From Alteromonas antoniana (GTDB taxonomy: Bacteria; Pseudomonadota; Gammaproteobacteria; Enterobacterales; Alteromonadaceae), in contig NZ_JAESDH010000036.1 of NCBI RefSeq assembly GCF_019249295.1, positions 1-35,053 of the forward strand: a DNA stretch of 35,053 bases, given 5' to 3'. Positions within the stretch are counted from its first letter, which is position 1. The number at the start of each line of letters is the position of its first letter. The translations under genes were made by a program, and so were the position numbers. A model generated the notes under the pieces. That model saw nothing but the letters and a program-made list of their open reading frames with translations, made no database searches and was not told the DNA's origin. Below are positions 16,255 to 24,748 of this stretch, in pieces.

Positions 16255-17325
16255 TTAGTCCTCTAATGGCAAAAGTAACTGCTGGATATCTGTTGGGTCG
16301 GCTAATCCGATGTGCAGACCCAGTAGCCGGATCCCCCGCCCCGTCGCTCTGGCAAAAGCCTCATCCAGTAACGTATAGAAATAGTCCTCTGATAACGCTC
16401 CCTGACGATGTTCCACCGTCGTAAGCTGGAAGTCGTTAAACTTCAGCTTAACACCCTGGGTACGCAAACGGACCGCTTTACCGGTCTTTTGCTTATGGCT
16501 TAGCATTCGCTCCCGGAGTTTTTCCATTAGCACAGGGATAAATGCTCTGCATTCATCCAGCGTATGAATATCTTCACTTAGCGTGCGTTCCACACCAATG
16601 GACTTTCGTACCCGGGACACAGAGAGCTCACGGTCATCAACGCCATGCGCGCGGTTCCATAATACACTGCCGAACTTTCCAAGCTCTCGCTGTATCCGCT
16701 CGAACGGGTACTGACGCACATCATTGCAGGTGTGTAGCCCAAGTCGATTCAGCTTTTGCAACGTGACCTTGCCCACGCCGGGAATTTTTCCCAACGGCAT
16801 GGTTCGCACAAAGGCATCAAGTTTGTCAGGTGTAACTACGCATATACCATCGGGCTTGTTCTCATCGCTGGCCACTTTTGCTACAAACTTGCAGGGTGCT
16901 ACCCCGGAACTTGCAGTGAGATTCAGCTCTTGTTTTATGCGCCGCCGGATATCTTCGGCAATCAACGTGGCGCTGCCACCAAAGAGGTTTGAATGACTGA
17001 CATCAAGATAGGCCTCATCCAGTGATAGCGGTTCGATAAGATCTGTATAATCTGCAAAGATAGCGCGAATTTTCTGCGACTCCCGGGCATACACATCCAT
17101 GCGACCTTTCACCAGCACCAGGTCCGGACACAGGCGCATCGCATAGGCCGTAGCCATTGCACTACGCACGCCGTACTTTCTGGCCGGATAATTACAGGTA
17201 GAAATGACGCCGCGACGATCTGAACTTCCGCCAATAGCGATCGGTACTGATTGCAACGCCGGATTGTCACGCATCTCGACAGCGGCATAAAAGCAATCCA
17301 TATCGATGTGAATGATTTTTCGCAA
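16255..17325 (-). CDS. dinB: DNA polymerase IV (Y family)
   Basis: DinB carries out error-prone translesion DNA synthesis. The TTG start at 17325 gives 356 residues, close to E. coli DinB (351), beginning 'RKIIHIDMDCFYAAVE'. With this numbering the catalytic acids are Asp8, Asp103 and Glu104 (S-L-D-E-A-Y-L-D), the same positions as in E. coli. A helix-hairpin-helix segment 'IPGVGKVTLQKLNRLG' and the little-finger region follow. A C-terminal 'QLLLPLED' could be the beta-clamp-binding motif. The open frame extends to an ATG at 17409, but that would place the LexA box inside the gene and add residues not seen in the family. The ribosome binding site before TTG is weak. DUF1653 follows one base after the stop. 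Confidence 0.93.
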   Translation of the reverse strand: MRKIIHIDMDCFYAAVEMRDNPALQSVPIAIGGSSDRRGVISTCNYPARKYGVRSAMATAYAMRLCPDLVLVKGRMDVYARESQKIRAIFADYTDLIEPLSLDEAYLDVSHSNLFGGSATLIAEDIRRRIKQELNLTASSGVAPCKFVAKVASDENKPDGICVVTPDKLDAFVRTMPLGKIPGVGKVTLQKLNRLGLHTCNDVRQYPFERIQRELGKFGSVLWNRAHGVDDRELSVSRVRKSIGVERTLSEDIHTLDECRAFIPVLMEKLRERMLSHKQKTGKAVRLRTQGVKLKFNDFQLTTVEHRQGALSEDYFYTLLDEAFARATGRGIRLLGLHIGLADPTDIQQLLLPLED

Positions 17326-17337
17326 AGCTAATACCAA

Positions 17338-17353
17338 CTGTATACTTAACCAG
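17338..17353 (-). promoter_or_regulatory. LexA (SOS) box of dinB
   Basis: The 16-base element CTGTATACTTAACCAG fits the gammaproteobacterial consensus CTG-N10-CAG exactly. It is nearly the same as the E. coli dinB operator as I remember it. It lies 12 bases upstream of the TTG start. DNA damage should therefore induce dinB and the DUF1653 gene. Confidence 0.9.
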
Positions 17354-17622
17354 TATTCTAACGGATTTATCGCGTCTGTCACCCCTAAACCGGCATTCCG
17401 CAAAGGCAAAATAACCTACTCCCCTGCCAGCTCCGGGGCCGCAAGGGGGGGCTCACATCGACGTTGAAGCGGTGCAAGTCATACAGAACTGACATTCACT
17501 CTCTAGCGGCTCAGGGATAATGCGAATCGACATGTCTCACCACTATCAATAAATAACTATCAGAGAATATAAGCCAAAGTGAGAGATAAGTTCGCTACGC
17601 TTACTTACATCTTCAAATATTC

Positions 17623-18726
17623 ATGGTCATGCCGTTGGATACGAAATATACCCTGATAGGTTCGCCCTGCTCACTGTACACCGGAAAACTGCGCAGCTAT
17701 TTGCGCTACAAAGCGATCCCTTTCGACGAAACGCTATCGACGCAATCGTGCTATAAGAGCGTGATCATCCCCCGCACTGGGGTACGTTATATTCCGGTAT
17801 TAGTCACGCCGGAAGATGAAGTCTGGCAGGACACGACTGTCATTATCGATAAGCTGGAGTCACGCTTTCCCAATAATCCGGTTGCCACACCGGATGCTGT
17901 CACAAATTTTCTGGCAGAACTGCTGCACTGTTATGGCGATGAGTGGCTGGTGATCCCTGCAATGCACTACCGCTGGAGTATTGAAGAAAACCGGCGCTTT
18001 GCTTACGGTGAATTTGGTTTTACCGCCGTCCCTGATGCGACGTCAGAAGAGCAGCTACAAGTAGGAATGCAATTAGCTGAGCGTTTTGCCGGCGCGCTAC
18101 CTGTCCTCGGAGTAACGCCACAGACAATTCCTGCCATCGAACAGAGCTATCTTGAGTTACTCAGTGACCTAAACGCCTGCCTGACTCAATCTGATTTCAT
18201 TTTTGGCAATACGCCGACCCTGGCAGACTTTGGACTTTATGGTCCGCTTTACGCCCACCTGGGCCGCGATCCATACTCTAAACGACTTATGGATGAAAAG
18301 GCGCCAGCTGTGTCAGCGTGGATACAGAGAATGACATTTTCCTCGCCTCTGGATACCACCGTCACCGCGCTGACCGATTCCGGTCTGATAACGCCCATCA
18401 TTGCGCGCATGGCCGACGAGATGGGAGACGTTATTATTCAAACTCTGAAGCAAGTTGCAGATTTTGCGGCCACCGGGCACGCAGAACCGGTACCAAGAAC
18501 TGTCGGCAGTCTGTCATTTTCTATTGGCGACATTAGCGGCCAGCGCAAGACCTTTCCTTTTCTGCAATGGAAGTGGCAACGAGTACAAGCCTGCTATGGG
18601 CAGTTAGCTGGTCAGGACAAAGCCACAGTAGATACGCTCCTGGCACCGCTGGGTTTATTACCGGCGATACAGGCAAAGGTCGAAGCGCCGCTGGTTAGAC
18701 GCGACAATCAGCTTTGGTTCGCCTGA
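17623..18726 (+). CDS. Glutathione S-transferase family protein, long form
   Basis: The product has 367 residues, against about 200-230 for a standard GST. A thioredoxin-like N-terminal domain (about 7-85) carries 'GSPCSLYTGKLRSYL' at the glutathione site, with S-P-C-S where many thiol GSTs have C-P-F-C. 'RYIPVLVTPEDEVWQDT' includes the cis-proline and the Gln-Asp in place of the usual Glu-Ser. A helical GST C-terminal domain follows (about 95-235), then about 130 further residues with no recognised motif. The same layout occurs in a known subgroup of bacterial GST-like proteins of unknown substrate. ATGs at 17623 and 17629 are both possible; no strong ribosome binding site separates them. 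The gene stands alone. Confidence 0.78.
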   Translation: MVMPLDTKYTLIGSPCSLYTGKLRSYLRYKAIPFDETLSTQSCYKSVIIPRTGVRYIPVLVTPEDEVWQDTTVIIDKLESRFPNNPVATPDAVTNFLAELLHCYGDEWLVIPAMHYRWSIEENRRFAYGEFGFTAVPDATSEEQLQVGMQLAERFAGALPVLGVTPQTIPAIEQSYLELLSDLNACLTQSDFIFGNTPTLADFGLYGPLYAHLGRDPYSKRLMDEKAPAVSAWIQRMTFSSPLDTTVTALTDSGLITPIIARMADEMGDVIIQTLKQVADFAATGHAEPVPRTVGSLSFSIGDISGQRKTFPFLQWKWQRVQACYGQLAGQDKATVDTLLAPLGLLPAIQAKVEAPLVRRDNQLWFA

Positions 18727-18867
18727 TTCGCTATCGATAGCGTCGCTTCGCAACAGTCTGCTTGTCAGAAGATAACCAGGTATAGGATTGATCCCAACGC
18801 AAGTTTACTTGCCGGTTCAGTCGCAAATGGTAAGTACGTCGGTTGGTTAATTGCGAGGTGCAGAAAC

Positions 18868-18900
18868 AAAAAAGCGAGTCTAATAATGACCCGCTTTTTT
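18868..18900. terminator. Bidirectional terminator
   Basis: An A6-GCG/CGC-T6 stem (18868-18876 with 18892-18900) continues, after one mismatch, with GTC/GAC around a 7-base loop. It lies between the convergent GST-like and nqrM genes and has a U run in both directions. Confidence 0.9.
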
Positions 18901-18939
18901 AATGCTCTGATAAACGCAGTCAGGCTGCGTTAAATCCAA

Positions 18940-19173
18940 TTATAGAATCTGATTCTGCTTCCATTCCTTGAGCTTCTTTTCCCGCGCCTCTTCTTTTTCC
19001 ATACGCGCTTTCTTTCTGTCGCAGGGTTCAGGGCAGTCACAGGCTTTCTCAATGCCTAATGCACCCAGTCCACCACAACTTCCGGAAATGGATTTTCTCT
19101 GCACCAGGTATCCAACGGCCATGGCAAGCACCATCGCCAAAAAGAAAACAAAGGCAAGAATAAACGTGGACAT
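18940..19173 (-). CDS. nqrM: Na+-NQR maturation factor NqrM
   Basis: This 77-residue protein matches NqrM (DUF539). It has one N-terminal membrane helix (about 4-23), four conserved cysteines (Cys33, Cys45, Cys47, Cys51) in 'SCGGLG...ACDCPEPC', and a charged Lys/Glu-rich tail. NqrM is needed to assemble functional Na+-NQR, probably by delivering iron to the membrane cysteine site formed by NqrD and NqrE. It follows apbE by 24 bases on the same strand and is the last gene of the nqr cluster. Confidence 0.93.
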   Translation of the reverse strand: MSTFILAFVFFLAMVLAMAVGYLVQRKSISGSCGGLGALGIEKACDCPEPCDRKKARMEKEEAREKKLKEWKQNQIL

Positions 19174-19197
19174 GTTAAACCTCTAAGCTGCTACGCA

Positions 19198-20220
19198 CTA
19201 ATTATGTACGTCTACAATTTTATCAAATTCTGATGAAATATACTCTTCAAAACCATCGTCGGTTTTTCGAATCAATAACACCGCTAATCCCTGTTCTTCA
19301 GCCAGTGATATGGCTTGTTCCCATCCCATCACATTAATCGCAGTCGCAAGACCGTCTGCCGTCATCGAATAAGGATGAACCACCGTTACCGACACCAGAT
19401 TATGCGAAATCGGTCTGCCGGTACGCGGGTCGATAAGATGTGAATATCTTACGCCATCGTCTTCATAGTAGTTCCGGTAGTCTCCGGATGTTGCTATGGC
19501 GTTCCTGCCTATAGAGACAACTTTTTGAATGGCCCGTTCCGTCGTTACCGGTTTTTCTATTGCAATCAACCAGGGATCGCCATTGCCGCGATGGCCGCGA
19601 ACCCGCATTTCCCCGCCGATCTCTATCAGATAGTTCTTCAGGCCGTGACGTTCCAGTAGCTCCGCTATCTGATCAACGCCGTAACCTTTTGCAATGGTAG
19701 ACAAATCGACATATACCATGGGATGTCGCTTAGTGAGACCGGAATCACTCACTGCCACCTTATCCAGGCCCACAAAGTTACGCACTTCGTCTATCTCAGC
19801 CTGCGTTGGGATTTGTGCTGGTCGCTTGTTAGGACCAAAGCCCCATAGATTGACCAGCGGCCCTACTGTAATGTCTAACACGCCATCACTTAACTCACCA
19901 AGACGTAATGCCTCTGTGACGACCAGTTGTGTCTCATCAGACACGGCAAACGTATCTGTGTAGCGATATTGATTGAACCGGGACAGCTCGGAAGTCGTGT
20001 CATACGTCGACATCAGCTTATTGATCTCGGCCAGGCGTTCATCAACTTTGCGCTGAAGATCGTCTATTGCGTCTTCGTTTTCTACCACGTATTTAATGTT
20101 ATAAGTGGTTCCCATCGTCGGACCATTCAGGTGCACGACAGGCATTTTCTCGCTGGTACATGCGCTGAGAATACATACCACAATAGCGACAATAAGTACT
20201 TGTATATAAGCTGCTTTCAC
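19198..20220 (-). CDS. apbE: FAD:protein FMN transferase (ApbE), lipoprotein
   Basis: ApbE transfers FMN from FAD to a Thr or Ser of target proteins, here NqrB and NqrC. The 340-residue protein has a lipobox L-S-A-C with the lipid-bearing Cys21. Family motifs are 'GPTMGTTYNIKY' (about 33-44), 'TIAKGYGVDQIAELL', 'EIGGEMRVRG' and 'YSHLIDPRTGRP', in the usual order. Translation starts at GTG (20218-20220) with an AGGGA site at 20226-20230. A strong terminator lies immediately upstream of that site, between nqrF and apbE, so expression depends on read-through or on a weak local promoter that I could not identify. Confidence 0.95.
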   Translation of the reverse strand: MKAAYIQVLIVAIVVCILSACTSEKMPVVHLNGPTMGTTYNIKYVVENEDAIDDLQRKVDERLAEINKLMSTYDTTSELSRFNQYRYTDTFAVSDETQLVVTEALRLGELSDGVLDITVGPLVNLWGFGPNKRPAQIPTQAEIDEVRNFVGLDKVAVSDSGLTKRHPMVYVDLSTIAKGYGVDQIAELLERHGLKNYLIEIGGEMRVRGHRGNGDPWLIAIEKPVTTERAIQKVVSIGRNAIATSGDYRNYYEDDGVRYSHLIDPRTGRPISHNLVSVTVVHPYSMTADGLATAINVMGWEQAISLAEEQGLAVLLIRKTDDGFEEYISSEFDKIVDVHN

Positions 20221-20236
20221 TGCAATCCCTCACTAT

Positions 20237-20262
20237 AAAAAAAGGGGGCCTCTGCCCCCTTT
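20237..20262 (-). terminator. Strong terminator between nqrF and apbE
   Basis: A perfect 9-bp stem of A3-G5-C / G-C5-T3 (20241-20249 with 20254-20262) with a 4-base loop is followed, in the direction of transcription, by seven U (20243 down to 20237). It lies 18 bases after the nqrF stop and seven bases before the apbE ribosome binding site. Confidence 0.92.
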
Positions 20263-20280
20263 CATTATACCGCTGCTGTC

Positions 20281-21513
20281 TTAACCACCAAAGTCATCCA
20301 GCATGATATTTTCATCTTCTACACCGAGGTCTTTCAACATGTTGATTACCGCGGCGTTCATCATCGGCGGCCCACACATGTAGAACTCACAGTCTTCCGG
20401 CGCCGGGTGATCTTTCAGATAGTTTTCTAAAAGCACCTGGTGAATAAAGCCTGTTTGACCTTCCCAGTTGTCCTCTGGCTGAGGATCAGACAGGGCTACG
20501 TGCCATTCGAAGTTATCGTTTTCTTCCGCCAGCTCGTCGAAATCTTCCGTGTAGAACATTTCACGAAGTGAACGTGCACCGTACCAGAACGAAATCTTGC
20601 GATCTGTCTTAAGACGACGAAGCTGATCGAAGATGTGCGAGCGCATAGGTGCCATACCTGCACCACCACCAACGAATACCATTTCCGCATCGGTTTCTTT
20701 CGCAAAGAATTCACCGAATGGACCAGAAATAGTCGCTTTGTCACCTTCTTTCAGGCTCCAGATGTAAGAAGACATCTTACCGGCAGGCAGGCTCAGGTTA
20801 TTAGGCGGCGGCGTAGCAATACGCACGTTCAGCATAATAATGCCTTCTTCTTCCGGGTAGTTCGCCATGGAGTAGGCACGAATAACTTCTTCATCCGTTT
20901 TTGATTCGATATCAAAGAAGCCAAAGCGCTCCCAATCGCCACGATACTCTTCTGGAATATCGAAGTCTTTGTACTTCACGTGATGCGGCGGAGCTTCAAT
21001 CTGAATATAACCACCTGCACGGAAAGGTACACTTTCGCCATTTGGAATCTTCAGTTTCAGTTCTTTGATGAACGTTGCCTGGTTATCGTTAGAAATAACC
21101 TCACAATCCCACTTCTTGATACCAAACACTTCTTCAGGCAGTTCGATATCCATGTCTTGCTTAACCGCAACCTGACATGACAGACGGCAACCTTCACGGG
21201 CTTCACGCTTAGTGATGTGATCCAGTTCGGTTGGCAGAATTTCACCACCACCTGACTTCACATCTACACGACACTGGCCACATGAGCCACCGCCACCACA
21301 CGCTGAAGATACGAAGATACCCGCTTCTGCCAGCGCACCAAGCAATTTACCGCCTGGCTGAGTTTGAATGGCTTTGTCAGGATCGTCATTAATCGTAATT
21401 TTCACATCACCACTAGGTACCAGTTTCGACTTGGCAAACATGATGATGAATACCAGCGCCAATACGATGGCAATGAACATGCCGACGCCAAGAAATATTT
21501 CTACTTGATTCAT
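20281..21513 (-). CDS. nqrF: Na+-NQR subunit F, NADH:quinone reductase flavoprotein
   Basis: NqrF is the entry point of the complex: it oxidises NADH and passes electrons to the membrane subunits. The 410 residues are a single N-terminal membrane helix (about 5-27), a [2Fe-2S] ferredoxin domain with ligands Cys72, Cys78, Cys81 and Cys113, and an FNR-type module that binds FAD ('RAYSMANYPEEEG') and NADH ('GGGAGMAPMRSH', then 'YMCGPPMMN'). Length and motifs agree with Vibrio NqrF (about 407). It is the last of the six structural genes and starts 20 bases after nqrE. Confidence 0.97.
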   Translation of the reverse strand: MNQVEIFLGVGMFIAIVLALVFIIMFAKSKLVPSGDVKITINDDPDKAIQTQPGGKLLGALAEAGIFVSSACGGGGSCGQCRVDVKSGGGEILPTELDHITKREAREGCRLSCQVAVKQDMDIELPEEVFGIKKWDCEVISNDNQATFIKELKLKIPNGESVPFRAGGYIQIEAPPHHVKYKDFDIPEEYRGDWERFGFFDIESKTDEEVIRAYSMANYPEEEGIIMLNVRIATPPPNNLSLPAGKMSSYIWSLKEGDKATISGPFGEFFAKETDAEMVFVGGGAGMAPMRSHIFDQLRRLKTDRKISFWYGARSLREMFYTEDFDELAEENDNFEWHVALSDPQPEDNWEGQTGFIHQVLLENYLKDHPAPEDCEFYMCGPPMMNAAVINMLKDLGVEDENIMLDDFGG

Positions 21514-21533
21514 TTATATGCTCCCGAGCTCGA

Positions 21534-22142
21534 TTACAGCTGAATACCAGTGAAAGACTGGAAACCCAGCGCCATCAGACCCGCGATCATGAACACAGAG
21601 CCCAGACCACGAATACCTTCAGGCATATCGGCATATTTCAGTTTTTCACGTACGGCAGCCAGCAATACGATGGCAATTGCCCAACCGATACCACTACCTA
21701 CGCCGTAAACGACACTTTCGCTCAGTGTGTATTCACGTTGTACCGCAAACGCCACACCACCAAAGATGGCACAGTTAACTGTGATCAGCGGCAGGAAGAT
21801 ACCCAGCGCGTTATATAAGGCAGGGAAGAACTTATCCAGACTCATCTCCAGAATCTGTACCAACGCTGCGATAACGCCGATAAAGGTCAGGAAGTTAAGG
21901 AAGCTCAGGTCCGCTTCAGGGAAGCCAGCCCATTCCAGCGCACCCGGTGCCAGGATATTTACGTAAATAATCTGGTTAACCGGTACCGAAATACCCAGTA
22001 CCACGATAACGGCAACACCCAGACCCATCGCTGTTTTTACTTTCTTGGATACGGCCAAAAATGTACACATACCCAGGAACAACGATAGTGCCATGTTCTC
22101 AACAAAGATTGAGCGCACAAATAGAGATAAATAATGTTCCAC
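21534..22142 (-). CDS. nqrE: Na+-NQR subunit E
   Basis: This 202-residue membrane protein has six hydrophobic segments and is homologous to NqrD, with which it forms an inverted pair in the membrane. A conserved Cys in 'LGMCTFLAVSKK' (Cys26) and another in 'VNCAIFGG' are the kind of cysteines that hold the iron centre between NqrD and NqrE in the known structures. Three bases separate it from nqrD. Confidence 0.96.
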   Translation of the reverse strand: MEHYLSLFVRSIFVENMALSLFLGMCTFLAVSKKVKTAMGLGVAVIVVLGISVPVNQIIYVNILAPGALEWAGFPEADLSFLNFLTFIGVIAALVQILEMSLDKFFPALYNALGIFLPLITVNCAIFGGVAFAVQREYTLSESVVYGVGSGIGWAIAIVLLAAVREKLKYADMPEGIRGLGSVFMIAGLMALGFQSFTGIQL

Positions 22143-22145
22143 GAC

Positions 22146-22778
22146 TTACTCCTTAGGCTCTACTTGCTCTGGACGAATAGTACGGATGAACCACACCATG
22201 CCGCCAATCAGGAAGAATGAGCTGAACGGCAGAATTAACAGACCGTTACCCTGATACCAACCACCGTTTTGTACCAGTGGCAGAATTTCAAATCCAAGAA
22301 TGGTACCGAAACCGAACAACTCTTTGATGGTGCCGATAACAATCAGGATGAAGGAGTAGCCCAGACCATTACCAATACCGTCTAGCAGACTCATCAGAGG
22401 CGGACTCTTCATCGCGTATGCCTCTGCACGTCCCATAACGATACAGTTGGTAATAATCAGTCCCACGAACACCGAAAGCTGTTTGGATATCTCATAAGAG
22501 TAAGCTTTCAGAATCTGGTCAACCACGATTACCAGTGAAGCGATAATCGTCATTTGAATAATAATCCGTACACTTGACGGAATCTGGTTACGAATCAGAG
22601 AGATAAACAGGTTTGAGAACGCCACAACGCTGGTTAGCGCCAGTGACATTACCAAGGCTGTTTCCAGTTTGGTCGTAATTGCCAGTGCTGAACAAATCCC
22701 CAGAACCTGCAAGGCGATTGGGTTGTTGTCCAGGATGGGCCCCAGGAGGGCCTTTTTCATTTCTTTAGTATCTGCCAT
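22146..22778 (-). CDS. nqrD: Na+-NQR subunit D
   Basis: The 210-residue membrane protein has six hydrophobic segments and is the partner of NqrE. Cys29 in 'QVLGICSALAITTKLE' and Cys112 in 'LIITNCIVMGRAEAYA' match the conserved cysteines that bind the intramembrane iron. The gene lies 10 bases after nqrC and 3 bases before nqrE. Confidence 0.96.
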   Translation of the reverse strand: MADTKEMKKALLGPILDNNPIALQVLGICSALAITTKLETALVMSLALTSVVAFSNLFISLIRNQIPSSVRIIIQMTIIASLVIVVDQILKAYSYEISKQLSVFVGLIITNCIVMGRAEAYAMKSPPLMSLLDGIGNGLGYSFILIVIGTIKELFGFGTILGFEILPLVQNGGWYQGNGLLILPFSSFFLIGGMVWFIRTIRPEQVEPKE

Positions 22779-22788
22779 GAAAATCCCC

Positions 22789-23553
22789 TTATGAACGCCA
22801 TGCCTGTTTCTTCAGGAACTCGCCAAAGCCCTGTTCACCAGTCCAGTAACGAATGGTGTTTTCCACACCGTTACTGGTAAGAGTTGCACCTGATAGTGCA
22901 TCCACTGAGTGTGGGTTGCTTGGGTTAGCATTTTTCTTCACGCGGATAGCGACTTCGCCATCTTCGTAAAGCTTCTTGCCGTCCCACTTATCCTGCCATG
23001 CAGGATTTTGCACCTCACCGCCCAGTCCAGGCGTTTCTTTTTGCTGATAATAAATCAGCTCTCTGACAGTCTGACCGTCGTTATCAACCGCCAGGAATCC
23101 GTACATCAGATCCCACAGACCGCTGCCGTGTACCGGCAGGATGACGCGCGATACGTCACCAGTCTCGTCGCGAACCATGTATACGCTAGCCACGTTTGGA
23201 CGACGCTGGAAACCCACATTGCTGTTAGTCACCTTCGTGCTGTACTCAGTCTGCTTAGCGGCTTTGTACATGTCGTAGTCAGCTTCTGGTGCTTCGGTAA
23301 ACTCACCGCTTTCCAGGTCAACAAAACGTTGCTCAACGCGCTCTGCATAAGTACTTTCAATCTGCTTATTGCTCATGCCGGTCTCATACAGACCCGCGGC
23401 AGTCAGAATGTTAGTTTTCTTATCCAGCGCAGCGTTAGTTTGTTGCAAAGAACGAAGACCAACGGCTGCACCAGATACAACGATAGAACATACAAGACAG
23501 ACAGCAACAACGATGCCGACTGTTTTTCCTAAAGACTCTTTCTTAGCCGACAC
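22789..23553 (-). CDS. nqrC: Na+-NQR subunit C, covalent flavoprotein
   Basis: NqrC has one N-terminal membrane helix (about 10-34) and a large periplasmic domain with covalently bound FMN. The ApbE target motif D-A-L-S-G-A-T is at 218-224, so Thr224 is the expected FMN acceptor. Length (254) agrees with the family. Its first 11 bases overlap the end of nqrB, which points to coupled translation and a fixed subunit ratio. Confidence 0.96.
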   Translation of the reverse strand: MSAKKESLGKTVGIVVAVCLVCSIVVSGAAVGLRSLQQTNAALDKKTNILTAAGLYETGMSNKQIESTYAERVEQRFVDLESGEFTEAPEADYDMYKAAKQTEYSTKVTNSNVGFQRRPNVASVYMVRDETGDVSRVILPVHGSGLWDLMYGFLAVDNDGQTVRELIYYQQKETPGLGGEVQNPAWQDKWDGKKLYEDGEVAIRVKKNANPSNPHSVDALSGATLTSNGVENTIRYWTGEQGFGEFLKKQAWRS

Positions 23554-24745
23554 GAGCTACCCTCCGCTTAATATTGCTTTGCGCGACAAAATAGTCGAAC
23601 AGTGGCGCCCACAGGTTAGCAAACAGAATTGCCAGCATAACCCCTTCCGGGAATGCAGGGTTCAGGACGCGAATCAGTACGGTCATAAATCCGATGAAGA
23701 TACCGTATGCCCATTTCCCCTTGTTGGTGAAGGACGCAGATACCGGATCGGTCGCCATGAAGAACATACCAAATGCCAGACCCCCAACAACAAAGTGCCA
23801 GTGTGCGGGCATCGCAAACATGTAGTTAGTATCGCTGCCAATCATGTTAAGCAACGTTGCAAAGAACGCCACACCTAACGCGACACCGGCAACAATACGC
23901 CAGCTTGCGATACGCATATACATGATAAACAAACCACCAATCAGGATAGCCAGCGCCGAGACTTCACCGGCAGAGCCAGAGATGGTCCCAAAGAAGCTGT
24001 TCATCCACTGGTCCATATTGCTGTAATCAAGATTACCTGATGCTGCCTGGCTCAGAGACGTTGCACCTGAGTAACCATCTGCTGCAACCCAGACCTGATC
24101 ACCAGAAATTTGTGCAGGATAAGCAAAGTACAGGAACGCACGGCCAGAAAGCGCCGGGTTTAAGAAGTTACGGCCCGTTCCGCCGAACACTTCTTTGGCG
24201 ATTACCACACCGAAAGTAATACCCAACGCTACCTGCCACAATGGAATAGTGGCTGGCAATGTCAGTGCGAATAACACTGAAGTCACGAAGAAACCTTCGT
24301 TAACTTCGTGCTTGCGCACAGAGGCAAACAGGACTTCCCAGAAGCCACCCACAATGAAAGTGACGGCATAAATTGGCAGCCAGAAGCAGGCGCCATAGAA
24401 GAACATACCTAATATGCCAGAATTCGTCAGGTCACCACCTAGCGCGGTAAACAGACCAGCCTGCCACGTATCAGGCAATGTGCCTGCGCCAGCAGCAATG
24501 GCTTCACTTGCCTGGAAGCCAATGTTGTACATACCAAAGAACATGGCTGGGAAGGTTGCCATCCATACCATGATCATAATGCGTTTCAGGTCGATACTGT
24601 CACGCACGTGTGTGTTGGCTTTGTTTACTTTGCCCGGCGTGTAGAAGATGGTCGCAGCCGCTTCGTACAGCGCGTACCATTTCTCGTGTTTACCACCTGG
24701 CTCGAAGTTTGGTTCGATTTTCTCTAAATACGCTTTTAAACCCAT
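23543..24745 (-). CDS. nqrB: Na+-NQR subunit B, covalent flavoprotein and ion channel subunit
   Basis: The 400-residue membrane protein has about ten hydrophobic segments. D-G-Y-S-G-A-T at 223-229 is the FMN attachment motif, with Thr229 as acceptor for ApbE. In the known complex this subunit also carries riboflavin and forms part of the sodium path. The length is close to Vibrio NqrB (about 412-415). It starts 3 bases after nqrA and overlaps nqrC. Confidence 0.96.
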   Translation of the reverse strand: MGLKAYLEKIEPNFEPGGKHEKWYALYEAAATIFYTPGKVNKANTHVRDSIDLKRIMIMVWMATFPAMFFGMYNIGFQASEAIAAGAGTLPDTWQAGLFTALGGDLTNSGILGMFFYGACFWLPIYAVTFIVGGFWEVLFASVRKHEVNEGFFVTSVLFALTLPATIPLWQVALGITFGVVIAKEVFGGTGRNFLNPALSGRAFLYFAYPAQISGDQVWVAADGYSGATSLSQAASGNLDYSNMDQWMNSFFGTISGSAGEVSALAILIGGLFIMYMRIASWRIVAGVALGVAFFATLLNMIGSDTNYMFAMPAHWHFVVGGLAFGMFFMATDPVSASFTNKGKWAYGIFIGFMTVLIRVLNPAFPEGVMLAILFANLWAPLFDYFVAQSNIKRRVARVG

Positions 24746-24748
24746 GAC

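Noticed and set aside
17326..17409. Longer N-terminus for dinB
   Set aside because: It contains the LexA box and adds 28 residues that do not belong to the family.
22909..23532. Long plus-strand open frame of 207 codons opposite nqrC
   Set aside because: It is the antisense shadow of a well-conserved gene and shows no recognisable protein features.
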